Origin: Diphasiastrum complanatum
Lineage: Eukaryota; Streptophyta; Lycopodiopsida; Lycopodiales; Lycopodiaceae
Reading direction: 5' to 3'
DNA length: 64,000 bases
Assembly (NCBI GenBank): GCA_029204225.1
Contig: CM055109.1
Location: 48,013,112 to 48,077,111 of the forward strand
Part shown: positions 1 through 10,690 of the stretch, in pieces
Layout: every line of letters starts with the position of its first letter
Position numbering within the stretch: position 1 is the first letter of the stretch
The notes under the pieces: model-generated
Seen by the model: only the letters and a program-made list of their open reading frames with translations
Database searches by the model: none
What the model was told of the DNA's origin: nothing
Translations under genes and position numbers: made by a program

Positions 1-920
1 TATGAATCACGATAGGATCCTCACAACAACACCACACGAGCACCATAGCAACCAACAGTTAAACTTGCTGCTCAATCGAGAAGTTCCTTGTGAACTTCTA
101 CATCACCACGCCATTTACCAGATCAATAATCGAACATAGATGTTATATGAAATGAGTTATTTCAAGGCGTACAGGAAACCAATATTCTGTCATCTGCTAC
201 TATTCCCAGACAAGAGCACCCTCTCCAGGGAATTGACATTTTCACTGCACTCCTATAACCTCAAATCTATATGTCTTTTCACTTTCTGATGAGATTTCCA
301 CTAACTGCATATCATAAAACCACTCTGAGAAATAGGAATTCTAAATAGAGGATCATTTATATATCTCATGATCCGAAGGATACTAATGGGAATAGTACCT
401 TCTCCTTCTATGTATTTCAAGCCATATCCTACAATATTTGCTATCAATGATGGTAGATCTCGTGTTACCAACCCTGCCTTGTTTTTGACAAGGGCATATC
501 AGAGTTTTTCTCATTACTCTACAAGACCAATGGAATAATGCAATTTTCAAGGTGAATTATCAATGCTGATGAATGGAAGTTTTGTTTGACAAGTGCCATA
601 CAGTTCTCACTCTCTGTACAGTTCGTTTATTTTCTTGTTCCTCTTCATCCCTTTTGTGTGATTGATTTTTGCATGACAATTAGCTATTGTGCACGAGAGT
701 CTTCCGTCGGGTATCTCAAGCACACATTTTCATTCATCTATCCATCTTCAGTTCACCTTGCATAGAGTTTAGGATCTTTGACAATATTAGAAATTTGCGA
801 AGTACATATCACGTCAGAGTTGATTCCTGCATCTCATCGTCATATTCATTTTTGAGTCAACTACAACAAGATCGAAACAAATTTAGTTAAAATTTGTTCA
901 ATCTTTAGTCCAATCACATG
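1..920. other. No gene recognised
   Basis: AT-rich sequence with only short, composition-driven open frames. I see no splice-framed exon, LTR terminus, primer-binding site or repeat array here. Confidence 0.5.
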
Positions 921-2334
921 TTCAACGTGTTTCAACTACGTGTTCCACATGTTGATCCAGTATTGACCATGAATAGTTACCAGCCACAACATCCCCACCA
1001 ACAAATTTGGGAGGGGAGGGAGTGGATTTGCAGGCATCCATTGGAGCAGCCACATCACCAGCAACAACATCAGTAGATTGACAACCAAGGTCACAAACCA
1101 AAGAGGATAACAACAAGGCTAAGAAGGCAGATGGGAAATCCAAAGCAACTCAATCAAAAGAAGTACCCCAGTCACGACGAAGATCCTTTAGAAAGGGAAA
1201 CACAAGCATTGGAAAATCAGTCTTCTTCTTCAACTAGCCTCTTGCCATACTTCTGCACCCATTCTCATGCCTATCGTCCACACCATCTACCGATGTCACC
1301 AGCACTACCCTTTCTTCCATCTATTTGTTTGTCATCATTCTACTATTCATCTGAGAAATTTCCAGTTTTTTTACTGAAGTGGCTAAAAGATCATTGCAAA
1401 TGTCTTGCAGAGACCAACTACCACCTATATGGTTGATCATCCAGAAAAGATCTAAGAAGCAGGCGAAGTAGCTAGAAGAAATAAAGAGAAAGATCCAATA
1501 AGCTGAGGAGGAAAGGACAAAACTTAAGCAACAGTTGAGTCAGATCGATCTTGATCAAAAGAAACTCTCTAGAGCAATAATATTTGAATCACCTCCTATT
1601 AAGCTCGAAGAGATCCGAAAGTAATGGGTCAAAAGAAAAAGTTGCAGAAAAAGAGAGATGAAGACAACCGTGAACCTACAAAATAAAACGAGCTCCTCAC
1701 CCAAAGAGTGGTGATCAAATCTCAACATTGCAAGAGTCCAAGGCTGCAACTGTAGAACTATCAGTTCCTTCACCCTTCCACCAAGCCTTCATCATGTTTC
1801 CTTACCGTTACCAAACCATCTATCTGAATTGGTTCCTATCACCAATTTTTTGATCATGAGTCCATCCCCTTGAGACTGACATTCGAAGTTTGTGCAACCT
1901 GTAGATTGAAGGTTTTCCTTGAGACTGGAACTTCAACTGAGAGAAGAACTGCGGAAACACCTAGAAGAAAATGGAGGATACAGACCTCTCAGAAGTTAGA
2001 ATTTGCCCAGAAACTAGAAGTGAAACCATCCATGGCAGATGCAACGAAAGAAAGAGACAAGAGGAAAGCACTCAGGCATGCAAGTTGTGAAGTTGTTGGG
2101 GACTCTCCAATTTTGAGAATGTCAACCACTTGCAGTAGTAAGACATTCTGGTTACACTGCGGCAAATTGCGAAAGCAGTTTTTTGATAAAGACTGGCAAC
2201 AATAAACACTTGGTTTTATACAAGCGAATGAGGATCTATGCTTTTCCAAGTGCCGATCGAAGATGCCATGCAGAAGCGGAACGACATCATTCAATATGCA
2301 TTGTAGTGGGTCCTGCAACACATTAGAGGTGGAA
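920..2334 (+). other. Degenerate coding-like region, possibly retroelement interior
   Basis: Plus-strand frames broken by stops include Lys/Glu-rich, coiled-coil-like stretches (about 1470-1560 and 1930-2060). An open frame runs 1870-2205. No catalytic motif, zinc knuckle or recognisable family is visible. The segment ends in a purine-rich stretch directly before a TG-starting block that looks like an LTR (next entry), so it could be the decayed inside of an LTR retrotransposon. A decayed host gene cannot be excluded. Confidence 0.25.
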
Positions 2335-2770
2335 TGATGTTAACTGATTCTGACGAATTCCCAAAATACTCGGCCAAAGCTACCCAAGAGCACCTCTCAC
2401 CTTAGACCAAAGAGGTCTCTGAGAAGACGACAAAGTAATAAATGCAAGTAGACCTCTCTTAAAGAAAGTAGAATGAGCCACCTTTTGATGGTGACCTCTA
2501 GTGGAGAGCATTATTCCACTTGTAATTTGTGTAATGTGGAAATTCCACTAGGATGCCACCTAAGGAGCTCTCTTATTTAAGAGACTCCCTCTTTGAGAAG
2601 AGGAGCTTTTTTGTATTGTATCTACTCCATGCTGAAATGAGAAGAGTCTCCACGAGTTTGGTGCATCCATTGAGCTCCTTGATCGTGCTTGTTTCTTGAG
2701 TGATGCATTCATGATCTTGCCCTTCCATCCTTTGTGTGTGGTTGTGGATAGTAGAGTGGATTAGTTTTCC
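2335..2770 (+). repeat. Putative solo or 3' LTR
   Basis: The block starts TGATGTTAACTG immediately after a purine-rich tract (GAGGTGGAA). It contains a TATA-like CTTATTTAAGAG near 2571-2582 followed by a T-rich GTATTGTATCT region, the order expected of LTR U3/R/U5. The right end is not defined and no second copy was found in the window, so this rests on architecture alone. Confidence 0.3.
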
Positions 2771-3984
2771 TGCTTTCCTAGAGTGGATTAGATTTCATTT
2801 CTTGTTTGTGGATTAATGTAGAAATCAGCATTCATGTAAACTAAATAGGCTGGGTTTGTGATGCAATTCTTGCATATCCCCTTACAACCATGTTCTTGAT
2901 GTTCTTGGGATGTCCAATAATCAAAAGACTGGTTGGTTTCTTGATTTTTGGACTTCTAAAATGTTGTAGATTAGCTTCTTGTTTTCTTGTTTTGTTTTCT
3001 GTTAATGCTGTAGATTAATTGGAGTTTCAATAGTTGTTCCCTGGTCGTTTTTAGGGTAGGTAGCTGTAGGAACTGTTGAACGTTCATTTGGGCTGCATGT
3101 TGATCTGTAAATGAATGTTCATGGCTTGCATTTCTGATTGAGTGTGAGTGCTTTCAAGAGAGAACAACCCTAAATTGTCCTTTGACAGGCATAACAAACA
3201 TACTAAAACGTTAATCAGTCCATTCCGTTTTGTTTTGGGCAATGTAATAACAAGAAAATATCCAAAAAATGCCCAAGAAGCCTAATAACAGACAAAACCA
3301 ACCTTGAAACTGTTCTGGAACAAGAAGAACCAAAACAAGAAAGAAAAGAAGCCAACAGATTCTAAAGTAAAGAATATGCAACAATTATCAATTGAGTGAC
3401 TAGATTAAAATCAATTGCATTGAATCTGGATCAACAGGATACTATGTTCTTGATGACCATAAAACTAAATGCTTTAGTTTTTTCTCCCTGTAGTGGATCA
3501 TATCTAAAACTAATAATTTAGATTCTTTTGAATTTCTTGTTCTAAGCGAAATATACTCTGGTGAAATATCCACATGAAGATAATAAAGCTTAGACATAAG
3601 CTAAAATAACAAAATAAAATAGTACCAAAGAGCACAGAAACAATAACAGAGTTGGAGATGGCGCTAAACACTTGGACCCTAGAGATGGAGATGATAGACT
3701 CCCATATTTATAAAATGCCAAAGTTTTTTTTTTTTGTTTTGATTGTCCCAATTATTGGGAGGGAATATTTTGACTTCTCAAGAATCACATTTAACTGTGG
3801 TTAAGCACCAATTATGTTTTATGTGACACTCATAAGGTACATGGCATGCACATGTAAAGACGTGTGAGCAGATGCATAAAGAAGCTGGAAAATGATATTT
3901 TGATTTTTTAGTGTTATTTTTCTTTCCTACATGGTATTTCTTATAGGGCGCTCTTCAGGCCCATATTTTCTCTAATGTATCGAG
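2771..3984. other. Intergenic, nothing recognised
   Basis: AT-rich sequence with homopolymer runs (for example T-rich near 3725). No coding frame, LTR end or RNA gene could be supported. Confidence 0.45.
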
Positions 3985-5090
3985 CATCCTTTCCTTCTTC
4001 CAACACCTTCATGTGTGCATGAAGCTTTAGAGTCAAAAGAATGTTTTAAAGCTATGAGTGATAAGTATGATGCATTGATGGAGAATGGTACTTGGGAGTG
4101 AGTATAATCCAACATTGTACATTGGATTTCATGATAAAGGCGTTGTATTTTTATTGCTTTATGTAGATGACATCATTCTTAGTGGTGACTATCTAGAAGG
4201 CATTGAAAAGACAAAGCTAGATTTATGCAAACAGTTCAAAATGGTAGATCTAGGATCTTTTCATTACATTTTGGGTTGGAAGTGCTTAGGACATCAGATT
4301 TAACTTTATATTCCAATCAAAGTATGCTCTTTCATTGTTCAAGAAATTTCATATGCATGGGTGCAAGCATGTAGATACCCCTATGGAGCATGATGTAAAA
4401 GTACTGTCCAATAAAAAGCATGAATGATCTTTCAAAGACATCACTCTTTATAGGCAACTTATAGGCTCTTTAATGTGGTTGATAATAACTAGACCTGATC
4501 TTTGCTATAGTGTATTCAAGCTTAGCCAAAGGATGCAAGATCCACTACTTATTTACTGGAAAAGTGCCAAAAGGATCTTAAGATACATTTCACTAACACT
4601 CGATTTTGGCATCTTTTATAGAGGTGATTTCATTAACTTGCATGCATATAGTGATTCGGATTTTGCAAGGGATAAAAAGGATAAAAAATCAACAAGTGCC
4701 TTTGCAACATTAATTGGAGAAGGGGTGATTTCTTGGCAATCTATGAAGCAAGAAACAATTTCACTCTCATCAATTGAGACCGAGTATAAGCTCTTACCGC
4801 AACAACCAAGGAAGTGCTTTGGATCAAAAGATTTCTTATGGATTTTAAAGTGATCAGATCATATGTGATTCCGCTCATCAAATGTGAGAACATCTTGGCT
4901 AAACACCTTGCATCCAACCCCACCTATCATGCAAGAAGTAAGCACATAGAAATTGCTCACCTGTTTGCAAGGGAAAAGATGCAATCAAAGAAGATAACTT
5001 TGGAACATGTGTCCACAACCAAGTGCTTTGCTTATATCCTCACAAAGGCTCTTCAAAAGGCTGCATTTTCAAAGCTAAGATAAGACCTTG
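3985..5090 (+). pseudogene. Ty1/Copia pol remnant A (RT to RNase H), decayed
   Basis: Decayed copy of the polyprotein that copies and integrates a Copia retrotransposon. The RT start is recognisable (AMSDKYDALMENGTWE, about 4050-4098). It then jumps by internal deletion to the YVDD catalytic box (codons 4160-4171, frame open 4085-4303). Downstream, in shifted frames, comes the RNase H region: TRPDLCYSVFKLSQ near 4490, then HARSKHIEIAHLFAREK near 4930-4980. Most of the RT palm between the start and YVDD is missing and several frameshifts are needed. A purine-rich GTGAGGAG at about 5128 could be the old polypurine tract, but no convincing LTR follows. No 5' half is present. Confidence 0.85.
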
Positions 5091-5099
5091 GCATAATTA

Positions 5100-6339
5100 G
5101 CAAATCTATGTTGTCTTCTAGCTAGATTGTGAGGAGCATTAATTTTCATGGTCTCAGGAGAAAGCCTTGATTTTTTTTTTTTCTGGAAACCCGAATCTCC
5201 AATTTTTTTATCTCAATATCGAGAAGAGAGGTCAAAATTTGATTCTAAGAGCATTTTGAGATGCCTTCTAGTCATAAATAGAGATGTCAAATGTATACCA
5301 AATAAGTCATTAGAAGCAAGGGGTCCAAAAATTTCCAACAATCAAAGTTTTTTATACTTCATCTTTTTTAACTTCACTAAAGTATTCTTAGTAGCATTTT
5401 ACATCAATGTTCTCCCTATAGCAGTTTACTTTTAAGTCTCTAGATAAATCTTTATCTGGATTCGCATAAGGTATGTTAATGAGGACCCATGCTTTCATTC
5501 ATTTTTAGCACTTTGTCTCTACATTTTCCAAAATTATTTGCATATTTTAAGAAGTCTATCGCTATTACTATTTGGCATTTGTTGTGTATGCAATTAGTTT
5601 GGAGTCTCTTTGTATATTTTGATCTACTTATTGCTACTATTTCTACTTGATGTTATTGGTTTATTTGGTTGCATGAAGTTTCTTAGTGTGTGCCATACCA
5701 TTTACTCTTATTTTTTTCATGTGGCATTTTGGCCTACACACATACAATGTTGTTTTCACCTATGATGTTCATGTTTTGGCATAATGTGTATTTGTTTGTG
5801 GCAACATTTTATCAGATGCACAACCCATCAAAAGTCATCATTCTTGGTCTATTTTCATAAAATATGATCATAGTCGAAGAACATATATTTGCTTTTCCAA
5901 TTTTCCTGCTTCTCCATTAACATATACTTGTTTTAGGCTTTTTTCTTAGTACGTGAATTTTGTATTGTCGAATCTATTTTGTAGCATCGATGTCTTCCTT
6001 TAGGCTTTAATATTTTTTTTTTACATCGATTCTCACTTTGAGTATGCATCATTGTATCATTCTATCATTTGAAACTATTTGCATTTAGGCACATCCTTAT
6101 TATTTGGCATTCATGGCATTTACTGATTATTTAAATGTTATTGGGACTCTAGACCTAGAACACATACCCTTGATCCTAACATAGGCCCTCACACAATATA
6201 AATAGACTTTAAGGCCTCATAATGGTTGATCAATTGGAGACTAGCACATACAATGGTTGCTAAGATTAGTTAGCTTAACTATCTTTATTTAGTTTGATTT
6301 AGCTTAGTACAACATATTAGTAATAGATATCATCCATAT
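5100..6339. other. Intergenic, nothing recognised
   Basis: T-rich sequence between two Copia remnants. The short open frames lack any motif. It may contain an eroded 3' LTR of remnant A after about 5136, but its ends cannot be seen. Confidence 0.4.
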
Positions 6340-6769
6340 TGTTAGGAATTAATGTTTCTTTGACACCCCTTAATGATAGTTTGGCCATGCCTGCGTGCTA
6401 TTTTTAGGGGCCATTATAGTTATAATAAATTCATTTTTTATGCTTATGCATGTAGGTGGGCGCACTACAAATAGATTAGAATCTATTTTAGTACTTAGAA
6501 CTTCATTTTTTATTCTTACCATATATAGGTAGTATTATTAGTAGATAGCTTTTGCTATTTTGCTATTTACTTTAGGCTCATTAGCTTTTATCAATCATTA
6601 GAGAAACTATATAAGAAGGTTGGCGCCCCACCTCAATTATTCCTTCAATTCAATGAGCTAGAGCATTTGCTCAATTCTCCTATGATCTGTTTTCTCTCTA
6701 TACTTGGTTTTGTGTGAGTGCTAGTAGGACTAGTATCTCCATCTAGAATTTGAATTTCAAATTTTGACA
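6340..6769 (+). repeat. 5' LTR of Copia element B
   Basis: Begins TGTTAGGAATT and ends ATTTTGACA, so it has the TG...CA ends expected of an LTR. It abuts the primer-binding site with no gap. The length of 430 bp is typical for plant Copia LTRs. No second copy was found in the window. Confidence 0.7.
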
Positions 6770-6878
<109 letters not shown>

Positions 6879-7074
6879 TTGCAGGGTTGCAACCAGATCT
6901 GATTGGAGGAGCTGTTGAGCTGGACTTCTGTTGGAAGCAGTCCACTAGAATCAAAGATTTTGGACTACTGATCCTTGCCTGCCCGCCAGAATTGTTCACG
7001 ACAGATTATTGTTCGTGACAGTTTCTGACAGGTTGATCGCTTTTGGATTGTTGTTATCTACAGATTGATCAAAG

Positions 7075-7300
7075 TTTATTGTTCGCGAAAGTTTCGCGAC
7101 AGGCGACAGATTTGAGGTGACAGATTCGCGAAAGATTCGCGACAGGCAACAAATTCACGAAAGCTTCGAGATTCGAGAAAGATTTGAGATTCGCGAAAGA
7201 TTTGAGATTGGTGATAGATTCACGAAAGATTCGAGATTGGTGACAGATTCGCGACAAATTCGCGAAAGATTCGCAGTCTTTGACAATTCGACTGTTGGTA
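7075..7300 (+). repeat. Degenerate TTCGCGA / GAAAGATT leader repeats
   Basis: Imperfect short-period repeat between the primer site and gag of element B. Variants of GATTCGCGAAAGATT, GATTTGAGATTGGTGA and GACAGATTCGCGA recur many times. It lies in the untranslated leader, where packaging signals normally sit. Both strands appear open only because of the periodicity. Confidence 0.8.
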
Positions 7301-7328
7301 GATCCGAGATTTGTCACAGATCAGAATA

Positions 7329-7886
7329 ATGGCAGGATTGAACGACGTTGTGTTGCCAGAGTCTAGCAAGCTAGATGGAACGAACTACAACATATGGAAG
7401 TTCAAGATGCAAAATATTCTCCAAGATAGATAATATTGGGAGATCGTCACAGATGTTGAGATACCTCCTACCACTGACAGAGAGTTGCGGGAGTATCAAA
7501 GACGTAGAAGAAAAGCTCATCATATCATTAACTTATCAGTTAAAGATATGGTTATACCTCATATCCGAGATGCTGCTGGACCCAAGGAGGCTTGGGATAT
7601 ACTGAAGAACTTGTATGAAATGGTAAATCAGTCACGGATCTTGTTCTTGACTAATAAGCTTCACACGTTGAAGATGGGTACAGGTGAATCAGTAACGGAC
7701 TACTTTACTCGAGTGAAAGATCTGAGAGGCCAACTTATTGCAGTTGGAAAAAGTGTTCAAGATTCAATTTTGGTATCCATTGTACTTAATAGTCTACCTT
7801 TGGCCTATCAGAACTTTGTAGTGATGCTATCATTAAGAGAAACGAGGCCTTCTTTTGATGAGTTGAATGCCTTTCAGAGAGGCTAA
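7329..7886 (+). pseudogene. Copia gag, element B
   Basis: Starts at ATG 7329 with the typical Copia gag opening (LDGTNYNIWKFKMQ, about 7371-7412), followed by a TAG at about 7430. The frame is then open to the UBN2-like capsid core, which includes PKEAWDILKNLYE near 7590 and SLPLAYQNFV near 7800. Gag normally forms the virus-like particle. This copy has one stop, lacks the CCHC zinc knuckle, and is cut off at the fusion with RT sequence at about 7880. Confidence 0.85.
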
Positions 7887-8159
7887 AAAAGAGGATATTT
7901 GGAGGAAAGCTATGGATGAGGAGTACGACTCAATCATGAAGAACAAGACTTGGAGACTTGTTCAGCTACCTGCAGGTAAAAAGGCCATTGGATGCAAATG
8001 GGTCTATAGGACGAAGTACAAATCAAATGGTTCTATAGATAAACATAAGGCAAGATTGGTGGCAAAAGGTTATGCTCAACAGGAAGGGATTGACTATGAG
8101 GAAACTTTTGCACCAATTGCTAAACCTACTACTAATTTATCATTGTCCTATAGTTCTTG
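7875..8159 (+). pseudogene. Copia RT N-terminal fragment, element B
   Basis: Carries the start of the Copia reverse transcriptase: [18 protein letters not shown], then [30 protein letters not shown], ending near the FAPIAK motif at about 8115. The catalytic YVDD region is absent. The sequence upstream is gag rather than integrase, which marks a large internal deletion. Confidence 0.85.
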
Positions 8160-8160
8160 A

Positions 8161-8440
8161 TCTATACATCTACCATCTTATTTTTCTATTTTTGTTCTAC
8201 TATGCCTATTTGCTCATAACTTTAGAGCATTATGTGCATTCAAAATCTCCCTTCATGCACATGAAATTTTCAAAAGACCTGTTATGCTATTAAGGTAAGG
8301 TGCACACGTAATCATTCAAGCCTTCATATTCTACATATACCTTGCACAAACTTCTTTCCTACCATTAAAAACTGGCCAAGTTAATATGGTTCATTTTTAG
8401 GGCATTGGATGGCATAATTGTCCGCTTTTTAAGTTTACAA
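8161..8440. other. No feature recognised
   Basis: T-rich, non-coding sequence that follows the truncated RT. No LTR end is visible. Confidence 0.4.
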
Positions 8441-8945
8441 GAAAAACCCATGCATGGGCTTTGGAGCATAGAGGCCTTTATGCCCATTAAGACCATGGGC
8501 TCTGAACATAAACCAACCCATAAATGACACACGTCCAAAAAAGAGATTTGCCTATGACTTCTACATTGGGTAAAAGTATAAGTGTTGGGCTTTACATTTG
8601 TTTGGGCAAGCGTAAAGCCCTTCCGTCAATCGCAATTAGGGTAGAGTTGTTTACTAAGATCGGCTAGGCGCAGGCTAAATTCTCAACTGCTGCGAAGTGA
8701 CATCTTAGGGGCTTTCCCCTCACATGGCATTGCCCAAATAGGGTTGCTAGGCTGTATATATAACCGACCACTAGTTTCTTAACAGGTTGCACAAAAAAAA
8801 AAAAAAAAAAAGCGCTTCCTCAAGCCTTTACTCCTCACATTTTGTGTTGCTATCTAGTGTTCTCTTATGCTACATTGATCTTGGCCTTAAAACATTGCTC
8901 GCCCTCTTTTCTTAAAAATCGGTAATTTTCTCGCATTTTACAACA
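8441..8945 (+). promoter_or_regulatory. Possible orphan promoter with TGGGCT motifs and TATA box
   Basis: Several TGGGCT copies (for example CATGGGCTTTGG near 8454, CATGGGCTCTG near 8495, TTGGGCTTTAC near 8586) lie upstream of an AATAGGGTT telobox-like motif (about 8738) and TATATATAACC (about 8755). A poly-A run (about 8791-8810) and a CT-rich leader follow, then an ATG in good context at 8945 whose frame closes after 18 codons. TGGGCY (site II) plus telobox is known from plant promoters of translation and growth genes. No matching gene body was found downstream, so it may be a duplicated fragment or a first exon only. Confidence 0.35.
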
Positions 8946-9712
8946 TGGCCGATATTTGTTTTGCCCTTTCCAATCTTGTACTTGCATCAGTTTCCTATTA
9001 AATTTTGCTATGAAGATCTGAATCCTTTTCAAATTCAGTCTGTTAATCTCTTGCTACTTGCAAAATTGGGCAATTAAATTTTAGATCAACCCATTGATTG
9101 ATGAACTTGGCCAGTTCTTCCTGAGCAGTGCAAGTTTGAAATATTTCTTAGAAATCATGAAAAGCTTTCTATGGTTATTGATTGCGATTTAAAGAATACT
9201 CACAAAAGTAAGTGAACCCACAAAATATGTATCTCTTCCATCAATAGACGAGGTTTTGCAAATCACAGAAGTAAAGAGATTCATATAGCAGTAAGAAAGT
9301 TCCTTTAGATTGCACCAGCTGTGTTAAAACATGATACATCCTTGAGTAAGGGTTTGCACTTTCTGTTTCCATTTTGTTGAAGCTCCTAATTCAGCACTTT
9401 CTCAACAATCTCTGAATAAAGGGAAGGACTTCAAAAGGTTTGCAACTTTCAAATCCGTTGAAAACCTTCCCCTTTGATTTAAGAACAAACTGGTAACCAT
9501 CTTCTCTCATGAGACCGTAACCTTTGAATACCTTTGAGATGAACCATCTAGTACTTTTCTCATTACCTCCTTATAAGCTGTATTCTTGATGTATGCTACA
9601 GTACAGTTAGCATGCAGAAAAACCTTTGGATGGGTCTGATGCATCACATGCCACCACATTAGGCAACCAAAAAAGTCCAGACATGAAGTGGAAAGCCTGG
9701 AAAATACCTGTT
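8946..9712. other. 3' flank of the LHW-like gene
   Basis: Non-coding sequence downstream, in minus orientation, of the LHW-like stop codon at 9713. It presumably contains the 3' UTR. I found no clear AATAAA on the minus strand. Confidence 0.45.
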
Positions 9713-10630
9713 TCAAATCATCTGATTTATATGAACAGGAGGTAGAGATGACTGTTGGAATGTTGGAAATGGACTACTGCCTGTACCTAGGGATCGACAC
9801 AAAGAGCCTTGAGTAGCAACAGCTGAATCACTCTTTACATTTGACTGGAGGAGCTGCATGACAGACCATAAGATCTCCACTCTGTGCATGTCCCTGGAGG
9901 CCTGTCATCGCCAACAAAAAGACCTTAACAAGAGTGAAATCACAAAAGCTTGGATTTTACTTACGAGATGGAATTACAATAATGCTTTTCCACCTTAATA
10001 TTATATCATAATTCTAGGTAAAGCATTTGATAATTTTGAAACAAAGTCTATCCTGACTGACATAGTAAACTGCTGCCAGTTAGATTGGACAGGTTTGAAA
10101 GCAAAGTATTACAAGCAGCAACACATGTATTTTCATACAGCTGAATCAAATCTGAACAACAATCGCTGCAGGACTTCAATTGATAGAGGAAGACTATAAT
10201 TCCACAATAGTCTCCATAGAAGGTTAAACTCCAGCTAATTATTGATGAGAAGAGACTAAGTAAGTGCATCTCAAGTGAACGAAACAGTAAGACATACATC
10301 AATCAACTCCAACGAGATACGCAATGCAATTATTCCTAAAACACAGCCTTGCCTACTTAAAAATCTAAGATACAATGTTCCAAAAGAAACAAAAACCTTC
10401 CATATAGGGTATCTTACTGGCTCCCTCTAGCATCAGCTAGCATCTTGGATAATCATATTTGTGGAAAATTGGGTGAGTTTGTACCAAAGGTAAAAACTTC
10501 CATTTAATTCCTATCATGAAAATCAGTCTTTCGTTTTCTCCATGTTAGTCTGCGTCGAGCAAATTTGGGTGCCTACATTGTCATTTATTCTCCTATGTAA
10601 AGGATGGCCAATACCACCCAAAATGGCAGG

Positions 10631-10690
<60 letters not shown>

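Noticed and set aside
1870-2321. Overlapping 110-codon frames on both strands
   Set aside because: Lys/Glu-rich composition explains the open frames on both strands. No family could be assigned, so they are described only as a coding-like region.
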